Shown piece by piece: positions 54,181 through 64,000 of a stretch of DNA of 64,000 bases (its first letter is position 1; the number at the start of each line of letters is the position of its first letter). A program made the translations under genes and the position numbers. Origin of the DNA: Paralithodes platypus (Eukaryota; Arthropoda; Malacostraca; Decapoda; Lithodidae); NCBI GenBank assembly GCA_032716605.1, contig CM064545.1, positions 9,543,564-9,607,563 of the forward strand, in the 5' to 3' direction. The notes beneath the pieces were generated by a model. That model searched no databases, was not told the origin of the DNA, and was given only the letters and a program-made list of their open reading frames with translations.

Positions 54181-54689
54181 TAACTCACTCAGTACCAGTG
54201 ACATGTGGTTAACTCTATTATGGATACTCTTAGACGATGTTAGTCAGTTTAATAAGTGCCTCCAACAATTAATAGGCTTCGAACTATTTCACTTACCCAT
54301 ATTTACTATCACAGATCCTTCTTAAATTGCACAAAATTGTCTAAATATAGCTAGAATATGTTTATAAATACGTCGCTGGTAAAGAAGGTGTCAATTGTCA
54401 CTAACCAGCTCCCAGTAGTACTCACCACCACGCTGTTATAATCCCATTATGCAAATATCTACTTGAGCCAATTAACATACACAGGCCACCAATATAGTGG
54501 ACAAGGGTGGAAGGCATATTATTCCTGAATAATACCCTGTTTCTGTCCTGTGGTGGATTGCTTAACACACAAGGCGCACAACCAAGAGAACATACCCTGG
54601 TTTCCTCTTACCAAATGCCTCTGTCTATCTTACAGGAAGTACACAATTGGAGTTACCAGTGGATATATGTGACGTCATATCCGGAGAAG

Positions 54690-55408
54690 GTAAACTGTGG
54701 TAACCTCGACGATATACAATACCTGTTCTGTGCTGCTATATAACTCAACCCAGTTACCACCACAACACCAAATAACTGTGGTAACCTCGACGATATACAA
54801 TAACTGTTCTGTACTGCTATATAACTCACCCCAGTTACCGCCACAACACCAAATAACTGTGGTAACCTCGACGATATACAATAACTGTTCTGTACTGCTG
54901 TATAACTCAACCCAGTTACCACCACAACACCAAATAACTGTGGTAACCTCGACGATATACAATAACTGTTCTGTACTGCTGTATAACTCAACCCAGTTAC
55001 CACCACAACACCAAATAACTGTGGTAACCTCGACGATATACAATAACTGTTCTGTACTGCTGTATAACTCAACGCAGTTACCACCACAACACCAAATAAC
55101 TGTGGTAACCTCGACGATATACAATAACTGTTCTGTACTGCTGTATAACTCAACCCAGTTACCACCACAACACCAAATAACTGTGGTAACCTCGACGATG
55201 TACAATAACTGTTCTGTACTGCTGTATAACTCACCCAAGTTACCACCACAACACCAAATAACTGTGGTAACCTCGACGATATATAATAACTGTTCTGTAC
55301 TGCTGTATAACTCAACCCAGTTACCACCACAACACCAAATAACTGTGGTAACCTCGACGATATACAATAACTGTTCTGTACTGCTGTATAACTCAACCCA
55401 GTTACCAC
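54690..55408. repeat. 81-bp satellite, about 9 copies
   Basis: Unit starts AACTGTGGTAACCTCGACGA, continues TATACAATAACTGTTCTGTA and ends CACCACAACACCAAAT. Each unit contains GTGGTAAC and its inverse GTTACCAC. Period 81 is 27 codons, so several frames stay open on both strands; these are not genes. The last copy is cut at 55,408 by the gypsy LTR. Confidence 0.95.
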
Positions 55409-57216
55409 TGTTACGACCGGCACAACGAAATAAAAAAGGGCACTTAATATTGGACTACAAGATAGGCTAGATCTGCAACAACGGTACGCTAATTCCAAAC
55501 CCTCGAACTATTAAGCCGGTGAACAAAAACACTTATACCCTCCAGAGTTAATCTACTGGATAACGGGGTATCAATTAACCGGGTTAAGTGTACTTCTACA
55601 AAGGCTTTCCGGTGACGGCAAAGCCTACTCACAACAAGAGTAATTACGTTAATAAAAAGCTCTCAAGTAATAACAATTCTTAAATAAACTATGACAAGAT
55701 TTAATAAAAGATTATATGCTTACGTTATCTTTAGTGTGAGTCTGGACTCAACACTAAAACTCTTCAATGCTCTATGAAAACACTTGAAGTCTAGTCCTAC
55801 AGCAAACAGGTATGGAATCTTCTGAAAACTTCTGATGTTCTAAGATGCTCGTCGAATATAGAACAGGAGTAATGTAGGGGGTAGGACACCAAAGCGTGTA
55901 TCTTGAATACACCAAAAAGTAGGATACATAATTATATATGGAAACAAGAGAGTGCAACAACTCTGTGACAGCACTAACAACAGCAACTCAAAAACAGTAC
56001 TTCCTTAGCCAAAGTAACAGCCATACTGGGTTGTGCACTATGCATCAACCTAGGCTAAAACAATATGTGAATAATTGCTAAAGCATACGCGGTTAAAGTT
56101 AATAAACAAAATGCTGTCTTTCTTACAAATAAAATCTAGCAGCAGCAGAAAGGTACAGGGAGCCTTAGCAGAGCTCAAGCATGCTCGCAGCCTACTGTCT
56201 CCCCTGAACAGATTTCCCTTATCTTACGTTAAGTGACTAGGAGGCTCTCTTGGTAAGTCCAGATCTCAAGTATCTGGTCTTACCCTGGCGCTCCTCAAAG
56301 GTCAACAAAAATGAGTTAGCAAGTATACAAGCAAGAGTAGGCAAAAGCCCTTCGCTTGTATACTGCTAAGCTCGCAAAGGAAAATATACACAAGGTGTAC
56401 TACAGGCTACCTAGCTCCGTCGAAGTCGTACAGGCTCTGACTTGCCATATACATAATACAGACAACGACCAAAGATACCCTCCACTGTCTAGCATTAAAT
56501 AGTAATAAAGAACAACCAAATAATTAGAAGCACCCAACAATATGAATCCATGTGACTATGATTCTAATAACCTCTAAAGCTAGTGCAAAACATATATGTG
56601 AGAACAGGTGCTGGTAATACGACTGGCCGACTATGGAAGTCGTATGCGAGAACCAGAAGGGATGGGTAATTGAATAAAGATAAGAAGTATTGGAAAGAAG
56701 GAGTTCAGAGAAAGACACAGCAGTAAAGGGGGTTAGATGTGAGACAGAATGCGAGGGACTTGTAGGACCGAGCGCACAATGCCATGTTCTGAGGAGAGAG
56801 AAGGAGAGAAGTACTGAGTCTGGCCACCAGATGGCTCTGCGACCAATCACAGGCCGCTACGTCACATGACAAGCAGACGTCATATGCCACACCATGCCCG
56901 CCGTCCAATAGCGAGCGGGTGGGCCCACCGAGCAAGAAATGCACACGTACATACGCACACACACTGCCTCTTCGCTCTCCCCTCCGACTCTCTCTCTCTC
57001 TCTCTCTCTCACGCGTTGCATGTTATAATCACTACTATGGATATAAAATACTTCTAAGTGTCACAGAGAAGAATAAAGGCAAACACTGATCCGTCTGTGA
57101 CAACATAAATACTAAGAAAGAAAGAATATCGTTCTACGATTATTATAGCCCATTTCACTGCCGTGGCGAGTGCTAGCGAGTCACGAGTACATTCTGGCAA
57201 TCTGGCCAGCGTAACA
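55409..57216 (-). mobile_element. Ty3/gypsy 3' LTR
   Basis: On the minus strand it begins TGTTACGCTGGCC and ends GGTCGTAACA, so it has TG...CA ends with a 7-base inverted terminal repeat. A purine tract (GGGCGGGG) lies immediately upstream on the minus strand at 57,217-57,224. The length of 1.8 kb is long for this group. The 5' LTR lies beyond the window. Confidence 0.8.
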
Positions 57217-57626
57217 CCCCGCCCAAGATCTGGGACGTTTTAACCTCAGGTAAACGCCACATCTGACCAGACAGAATGCCCACAAATCCCGCATTACCCA
57301 GCTACTCCCCAAGTTGTGAAAACAAGGCACAATCACAAATGTAAACACACTTCATTATATAAAAACAATCTACGCAACACTTCCCCAAAATAATAGATTC
57401 ACTTAACAATGTTACACTCAACGAGCAAGCTTCACCAAGCCTAGCCTACTAAGAACAAAAACTCAGAATGTCTTAGATTCTTGCTGTAACATACTGCACT
57501 TATATACTATCAAAAGAAAGAGTTTTTATGTGATGTTTTGTCTTATTTTAATAGTGTTTTTGGCGGCTTTGCACTACAGGGGCAAACCTAATTTTTCTCC
57601 ACTCAAACCAACACACCTGTGGTGAT

Positions 57627-59722
57627 CTACCCTGGGTCCTTCACCCTAGACAAACAGTCCGCTATCACGTTGTCACAACCGGCAATATGGCGAATGTCTA
57701 GGTTGTACTCCTGCAACATTAATACGGGAACTGCGGGGAGACTCTTAAGAGTTCCCCCGGCGGACTGGGGGGAGACTCTTAAGAGTGAGTGAAAAAAAAA
57801 ATCAACTTTTGACATCGAAAAAAAAAAAAAAAAAAAAAAATTGGCCCCTGGGCCATGCAAAATCTCAGTCCTCTACCTCCCCTCCTTCCCCACTTTCCTC
57901 CTCTCCTTCAGTTATCACCTATTTTCCCTGTTATTCCCTTATTCTGAGGTATATTTTTGTGCTAACATTAGCGAGTTGCAAGCAGGGTGTTGTCATCACT
58001 GATGGCAAGCGAGTGCAAGAGAGAGAGAGAGAGTATCGATCGACTGTGTCTCAGTGGCCTTGGGGGAAATTGGCGGGAAAGCAGCTTGCCTCACCCATAC
58101 ATAATACAACTCGCGGGCTATATCTCCGATTTTGACCATCCAAACGCTGTTTTCACTCGTTTTATTGTTGTTTCAGGTTAATACCTTTATAATCAACCCA
58201 TAATAGGCGCATATGGATAAGTATTAATGCTATTAATGGTACAATGAATATTTTAGTGACGGAAACACCTCAAATACGTCAGCACAGGGGGACGTTTCCA
58301 ATTACCCCCATGCGCACTTGTTAGGTTAAGGACCATCTGGATAGCCTCATATTCCGGTTGTGGAACTGATTTAAAAACTTCAAAGGGTGGTGGTCAGTGT
58401 ATATCACCACGACTGGGCCAAAAGCGGGAACATACAGCTCAAAGTGCCTGAGCGCCAGCACAATGGCCAGACGCTCCTTCTCTACCACTGAATAGTTCTT
58501 TTGTGCTGAGTTGAACTTCTTAGAGAAGAAACTTACTGGGTGTTCCACACCTTCTGTGTCTGTTTGCAACAATACGGCACCAGCCCCTACACCGCTAGCA
58601 TCTGTCGCTAGCTGAAAATGTCTCGAGAAGTCTGGGGCCCTGAGTATGGGGTGAGTGCACAAAAGATGCTTCACCAGGGAGAATGCTTTCTCACACTCAG
58701 GTGCCCACACAAACTTTTTTGTCTTTGCAAGTAGGTCAGTCAGAGGAGCCAGCACTGCGGATAAATCTCCGATAATACCCTATCATGCCCAAGAACCTCA
58801 TGATTTGTCGCTTGGTGGTCGGCCTGGGGAACTGGTTAATAGCCTGTATCTTAGTTTGGGGGGGGGGGGGCACACCTGGCCTAACCCTACCACAAACCCT
58901 AAGTACTGCACAGTTGCCCGAACAAAATCGCATTTGCCCAGATTGACCACCAAATGAGCCTCACTCAGCCTCCTGAACAATGCCCTGTTGTGCTCGCAAT
59001 GGCTTTCAAAGTCATCATCGTAGATTATTACATCATCTAGATAAACGGTGCAGTTAGGGATCTCCGCCACTAACTCATTCATCAGGCATTGGAAGGTGGC
59101 AGATGCATTCTTCAACCCATACGGCATTACGTTGCAACGGTAAGTGTTCCCATCCACCACAAACCCGCACACCTGCTTCGCCTCGCTCCGACAACGGCAC
59201 CTGCCAGTAGCCTTTGACAAGATCCACCTTGGTCAGGTAACGTGCACACCCGATCTTGTCAACACTGTCATCTACGCGGGGAAGAGGATAGGCATTGGTG
59301 GGGGTTAAGCCGTTCAACCGCCTGAAGTCAATGCAAACCCTGACCTTGCCGTCTGGTTTAGGCTGCAGAGTGACGGGAGATGTCCACCTAACCGCCCCTT
59401 TCTCTATCAGGCCCCTCTCCAACATGTAGCCTAATTCCGCTCGGAGAGCCGGAAGTTTAATGGGAGGTACACGATAGGGCACTGATTTAAAGGGGGGGTG
59501 GTCTTCAACGTCGACATCGTGCACCGCATGAGTTGTGAGGCCTGGGTGCTCGGCAAAAACAGTGGGGTATAAACCGAACAGGTGCTGGATCGCTGCACGC
59601 TGTTGCTCAGGCAGGTGCTCAAGCGCTTCTACAGCCACCTGACTCGTGTTCCCCGCCCACTGATCCGCCGAGACATGACACTCCCAACTTTTCTCCACTT
59701 GTGCCTCACTGCCCCCCTCTCC
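57627..59722 (-). pseudogene. Gypsy reverse transcriptase and RNase H (broken)
   Basis: Reads LGYMLERGLIEKGAVRWTSP, PKPDGKVRVCIDFRRLNGLT, TKVDLVKGYWQVPLSERG (motif A), then in another frame GFVVDGNTYRCNVMPYGLKN and YLDDVIIYDDDF (motif C). After a G-run frameshift near 58,865 it reads TTKRQIMRFLGMIGYYRRFI. RNase H follows: LATDASGVGAGAVLLQ, VVEKERLAIVLALRHFELYV, YTDHHPLKFLN. The end of RNase H (EYNLDIRHIAGCDNVIADCL) is separated by about 0.55 kb of foreign sequence (57,786-58,325). Frame changes near 59,190, 58,865 and 58,750. Confidence 0.85.
57786..58325. other. Insertion splitting gypsy RNase H
   Basis: Non-coding sequence with A-runs (57,790-57,842) between the two parts of RNase H. GGGGAGACTCTTAAGAGT is present twice at its left edge (57,737 and 57,767). 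Element type not identified. Confidence 0.5.
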
Positions 59723-61961
59723 TTGCAACAAAAGAAGAATTGATAGAGAATTTGAATGTTGGTGATGAATTCAGTAACAGCGACCATCGTACGATAACCT
59801 TCACTTTAAAGTTTACTAGTAACGAACCAAATAGTAGCATCGAAAAAGTCCCTAATTTCAAGAAAGCAAACTTCCATAAACTTAGAGCTATGTTTAAAGA
59901 AACTGACTGGAGCTTTTTAATTAACAATAACGACATAAATACATCTTGGAAGTTATTCGAAACAACTTACCTAAAAGCAGTGCAAGACTGCATACCATCG
60001 AAAATACGGCGTCCCGGCCATTATAATAAGCCCAAATGGTGGAATAAAGATATTTCAAACTGCCTGCTTGCTAAAAAATGTGCTAATGATAGATTAAAAT
60101 CCTCACAAAATGACGAAGAACGGGTGAAATTTGTAGAGCTACGACGCAAAGCCAAAAAGTTAATTAAGCAAAGTAAAAAGACCTTAGAGTTACATATTGC
60201 GAATCAAAGTAAAATAAACCAGAAAGAATTCTATAGATATATCAGAAAAAAAAAAGTAGTTACTTCAACTGTTGGACCGTTAGTCGATGAAAATGGAGAA
60301 TACACCAAAGACGAAGTACAAATGAGTAATGCCCTCAATACCTTCTTTGCATCAGTTTTTACAACAGAAGACCTCAGTGATATCCCTACACCATCGCCGA
60401 TTCAGATTGATAATTCAGATGTTCTAAGCAATATCACCGTTACAGAGAGAGAAGTATTGAATTGTTTAGATAAACTCAAGGTAAATAAAACGCCTGGACC
60501 TGATACAATCTCGCCTAGAGTTCTAAAGGAAGCTAAGGATGAGCTCTCCAAACCACTGACATTACAATTCAATAAATCCTTGCAGTCTGGAACTATGTCT
60601 GATCAGTGGAAGCTAGCCAACATAACACCGATATTCAAAAAAGGCAGCAAATCCCTACCCAGTAACTATCGTCCAATTAGCTTAACCTCAGTTGTATGTA
60701 AAATGCTTGAAACGGTCATACGAGACAGACTCGTAAATCACTTAGAGGAAAATAACATACTTAAAGATACTCAACACGGCTTTCGTTAAAAACGTTCCTG
60801 TTTAACAAACCTCTTAGACTTCTTGCACGATATCCTCAACCTCTATGATGAGAGTAAATCTGTAGATATTATATACCTTGATTTTCAAAAGGCCTTTGAC
60901 AAAGTCCCCCACAAACCTTTACTGCTAAAACTAAAAGCGCATGGAATACAAGCCGGTGTGTTGAAATGGATAGAAAATTGGCTCAGCAACAGAAAGCAAA
61001 GAGTAGTCATAAATGGTAAGGCATCTAAATGGACCAATGTAAGTAGCGGGGTACCCCAGGGATCGGTACTAGGACCAATTCTCTTTCTAATTTACATCAA
61101 CGACATAGATGAGGGTCTCACCTGTACAATCTCAAAATTTGCTGACGATACAAAAATTGCAAATAGCGTACTCTCAAAAGAACAAGTTGACGATATGCAA
61201 CACAATCTAGATAAATTGTCATGTTGGGCCCAAATTTGGTAAATGAGTTTCAATGCGGATAAATGTAAAGTACTACATATCGGATACCTAAATGAGAAAG
61301 CAAACTATTCGATGAATGGCACTCAGCTTAAGAATGTAAACAGAGAAACCGATCTGGGAGTAACAATATCGAGTAACCTAAAACCGAGTCAACAATGTTC
61401 AGAAGTTGTTAAGAAGGCAAACAAAATAATTGGCTTTATAGGCAGGTCCTTTGAGCATAAATCCAAAGAAGTTATCCTAGCCCTTTACAATTCCTTAGTC
61501 CGCCCTCTTCTGGAATACTGTGTTCAATCTTGGTGCCCTTATTACCAAAAAGATATAAAACAAGAACGAGTTCAACGTAGAGTTACCAAAATGATACCTA
61601 GCCTAAAGAACAAACCATACGAAGAGCGTCCTAGAGAATTCAATCTATTTCTTTAACCCAGCGCAGATTAAGAGGTGACTTAATTCAAGTGTTCAAAATC
61701 ATCAAAGGCATCGACAATATGAACTGTAGTAAGAACTTCACTATCGACCAATCTAATTACACGCGGGGAAACGGTTGCAAAATTATTGGTAAATCTTTCA
61801 ACTCGCACGAATCTAAGAATTTCTTCTTCAATCGAGTTGTCAACTTGTGGAATGGGCTTCCCCGAAACGTTATAGACTGCATCACCGTTGATTCATTTAA
61901 ACTCCGCCTAGACAAATATCTCGCATCAAACCCGCGACTGACTGCGTTTGTAAATGAATAA
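59723..61961 (+). pseudogene. CR1-like ORF2 fragment (second copy)
   Basis: One frame from 59,723 through the linker and polymerase, broken by nonsense changes at about 60,787 (AAA to TAA after HGFR) and about 61,240 (CAA to TAA before MSFNADKCK). It also has a frameshift near 61,650. Motifs IYLDFQKAFDKVPH, SSGVPQGSVLGPILFLIYIN and KFADDTKIA are intact. Its frame at the equivalents of 11,345 and 10,365 is correct, which shows those breaks in LINE-A are private damage. Confidence 0.85.
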
Positions 61962-62196
61962 CTTTATTGTATCCCCCCCTCAGTTACTAACCCATCTGTC
62001 CTCTACTAACTTCCTAATCCTGCCACGGACATTAGTTCCAGGGCAGTAATTCCCTTTCCAATGTTCCCTTACCCACTCTAAACCACTGTTTGGACACTTG
62101 ATCCTCAGTGTTTTGGAGGACAAGCAACCTAGAAGGGTCACTAGATCTGTTGTTTCTTGATTTCCTTTGTACTCCTTTGTACTCCTTTGAACTCCT
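59723..62196 (+). mobile_element. CR1-like LINE-A, second copy, 5' truncated
   Basis: Starts in the endonuclease (after DIVLATKEEL in LINE-A) and ends with the CTTTGTACTC decamer tail. TCTCC flanks both ends (59,718-59,722 and 62,197-62,201), a 5-bp target duplication. It lies in opposite orientation inside the gypsy element, between integrase and reverse transcriptase. About 95 percent or more identical to LINE-A by eye. Confidence 0.85.
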
Positions 62197-63983
62197 TCTC
62201 CACCTTGGCCGCTGCAGACCAGCACGGGGACAGTAGGTTGCTCAGGTGGGCGCCTCACGAACTCTTTCAACAAGTTCACATGACAGAGCTGATTCTTCTT
62301 CCGCCTATCAGGAGTAGCCACAAGGTAATCTAGGTCGGATGACTTCTTCACGACCTTGTAAGGACCGACATACTTGGCAGACAGGGGATGGCCTACTAAG
62401 GGCAACAAGACCAAAACCTCCTGTCCTACCACAAACTCCCGGAGCTTTGCTTTTAAGTCATATCGATCCTTCATCAAGGCTTGAGTACCCACAACATTTC
62501 TCCCTGCCAACTCCAGACTTTTCAGCATCCTGTCTCTGCTCTCGAAGACATACTAGAGTAGAGAATATGGCGGCACAGTCCCTTCCCAGATCTCTCTCAC
62601 CATGCTTAGAGGACCTCTAACCTGATGCCAGCAAACCAACTCGTTGGGGCTGAACCCAAGGCTCTCACCAGGTACCTCTCGTGCCACAAACAAAACGTAC
62701 GGTAGCCCCAGGTCCCAATCCTTGCCATTCTCTAAACAGTAGCACCGCAACATGCTTTTCAAGGTGGAATGCCATCTTTCCATCACCCCTTGACTCTCTG
62801 GGTGATTAGCTGAAGAGACAATCGTATTGATCCCATGTTGCTGCATAGTCTGTGGAGACTATGAGACTATAGAGAGTGGACGTGAAATTTGACCCTTGGT
62901 CCGACTGAATTTCCTGCGGGTACCCGTATCTCGAGCAATACAACAGCAGGTTTCGCACAACAGTTTTAGACTTGCCATTTCTCATTGGGTATGCATCAGG
63001 GTAGCGAGTGGAGACGTCCATGATGGTTAGCAAAAATCTGTTACCTGCACTAGTGGGAGGCAGAGGGCCTTCCATGTCGATAACAACCTTGCTGAAGGGA
63101 GGACCGATAGCAGTCACTGGGTGCAACGGGGCCTTAGGTATGATCTGGTTCGGCTTACCCACCGTCTGGCAGGTGCTACACATCGCCACCCAGGCTGAGA
63201 CTTGCGACTTAATACCCGGCCACCAGAACAACCTTGCCAACGAGGCCAACTTTTTGTCACCCCCAAGTGCCCTGCTAGCGAAACATCGTATGCCAACCCC
63301 AACAGGCTATCACGGCACTTTTCAGGTACTACCAACTGGTCGACCACTCCGACCCCACCATCCCAATTGCGTTTAGGATCAACAAAACGCCGATACAGAA
63401 TGCCATCAACACGAAAGAAGTCTCCCGGCTTTGCATCCCTGTCCTCATCTAGTTCACTAGCCCCGTTCCCACAGCTCTCAAGACTAGGATCTTCTAGTTG
63501 CATCCGTCGTATATCAGAGGGTGCCAACCTGTCCCAGTGCTCCTGGAGCATCTTGTGGCCACCCCCGATACTGGGTTGCTCAAGCCTAGTCTGTTTCACC
63601 TGGGAACGTTTCTGTCGCAGAGTGCTATCACGCCCTACCATGTCACTAGGGGGGACAGGTTCTGGGGCCCCTCCGGACCTCAAAAGTGGTGCAAGTACCG
63701 AGTCACCAAGGAGTGTCGCTGGGTCCAAACTCTTAACCCGACCACCAGCCTTGACTTTCTCCTTCCGAACCTTCCTCCGCTGGTCTGAAACCTGGGTACT
63801 AGGCTGTGACACCTGAGATCTGGTGACAGCACACGCCATCTGCTGCATCTGGCACCTATCGAGCCACTCTTGCCCCTCCCTACTCGTGTCGGCCGCCCTC
63901 TCGGCAATGACTAAAGGTGGAACCTCGGAAGTAGGCACCGCAAATTCATTACCGAGAAGTTGGTCGACCCCCTCAACTGGCAA
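62197..63983 (-). pseudogene. Gypsy protease-end and integrase (broken)
   Basis: The frame from 63,983 opens with VEGVDQLLGNEFAVP, resembling the protease-to-integrase boundary of Gmr1-like elements. A charged linker follows, then an HHCC zinc region (AGHLGVTKSWPRW... CSTCQTVGKP; frame change near 63,230). The core has VVIDMEGPLPPTSAG (first Asp), IQSDQGSNF (second Asp) and, after a frameshift near 62,850, HPESQGVMERWHSTLKSMLR (Glu). The C-terminal region (62,528 downward) has KYVGPYKVVKK and LCHVNLLKEFVRR, a GPY/F-type module. No env seen. Confidence 0.8.
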
Positions 63984-64000
63984 TTTCTCTACAATCCCCA

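Larger units (their letters stand above)
57217..63999 (-). mobile_element. Ty3/gypsy internal region, integrase before reverse transcriptase
   Basis: Minus-strand order is a protease-end-like segment (about 63,980-63,940), integrase (63,450-62,200), a CR1 LINE insertion (59,723-62,196), reverse transcriptase (59,580-58,800) and RNase H (58,755-57,630), then untranslated sequence to the LTR. Integrase ahead of polymerase is the copia-like order reported for Gmr1-type gypsy elements. gag and the 5' LTR are outside. Confidence 0.8.

Noticed and set aside
54653..55498. Long open frames on both strands with 27-residue repeats
   Set aside because: They are produced by the 81-bp satellite period; all frames repeat together and the LTR cuts the array.
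55409..57216. Additional genes within the LTR
   Set aside because: Only short frames without recognisable domains; the TG...CA boundaries and purine tract identify it as an LTR.

Overview
This is a repeat-dominated eukaryotic nuclear segment with no convincing host protein-coding gene. Degenerate (CCTAA)n/(TTAGG)n-type tracts (about 130-300 and 47,735-47,785), very long (AT)n microsatellites and the mix of Penelope-like, DIRS, CR1-like, RTE-like, Academ-like and Ty3/gypsy elements suggest an arthropod. A large-genome decapod crustacean is my best guess; this is inference from repeat content only.

Layout. 1-1,100: telomere-like tract, then a tRNA-derived SINE split by a 5'-truncated RTE-like LINE with a perfect 10-bp target duplication. 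2,205-3,077: an inverted-repeat element holding a 49-bp satellite. 3,074-7,030: a DNA transposon with about 330-bp inverted repeats and a decayed protein ending in an XPG/FEN1-like nuclease and a Cys-rich tail (Academ-like). 7,350-8,655: a near-perfect palindrome of Penelope-like (PLE) terminal sequence. 9,258-21,727: two PLE copies arranged divergently. The 3' long repeat of the left copy is split by a full-length CR1-like LINE (9,383-15,104, TSD GAAGTA) with a tandem-repeat 5'UTR and an esterase-bearing ORF1. 21.7-25.4 kb: SINEs, a TTAA-flanked MITE and a 1.45-kb element bounded by a perfect 27-bp inverted repeat. 24.3-30.9 kb: four damaged copies of a second LINE family. 32.6-34.0 and 43.0-45.2 kb: RTE-like LINE copies.

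34,186-42,272 is a structurally complete DIRS retrotransposon. It has inverted terminal repeats, an internal complementary region, reverse transcriptase/RNase H and a tyrosine recombinase, and it is much more GC-rich than its surroundings. It carries a 5S-rRNA-like segment, a cluster of four CCGCAAATTTGCGG-type palindromes, and Ala at three positions where related reverse transcriptases have Asp. 46.4-51.1 kb: a hAT-like MITE, a 52-bp satellite, and a second long-inverted-repeat transposon. That transposon encodes the N-terminal half of what looks like the same protein family as the 3-7 kb element. 54.7 kb to the end: an 81-bp satellite, then a minus-strand Ty3/gypsy element (3' LTR 55,409-57,216). 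Its integrase lies upstream of its reverse transcriptase (Gmr1-like order), and a second CR1 copy interrupts it.

How the parts work together: these are autonomous selfish elements and their derivatives nested in one another. Insertion order can be read in three places: RTE into SINE, CR1 into PLE, and CR1 into gypsy. Most coding regions carry stops or frameshifts. The clearest intact proteins are the CR1 ORF1, the RT portion of the plus-strand PLE, and the DIRS recombinase.
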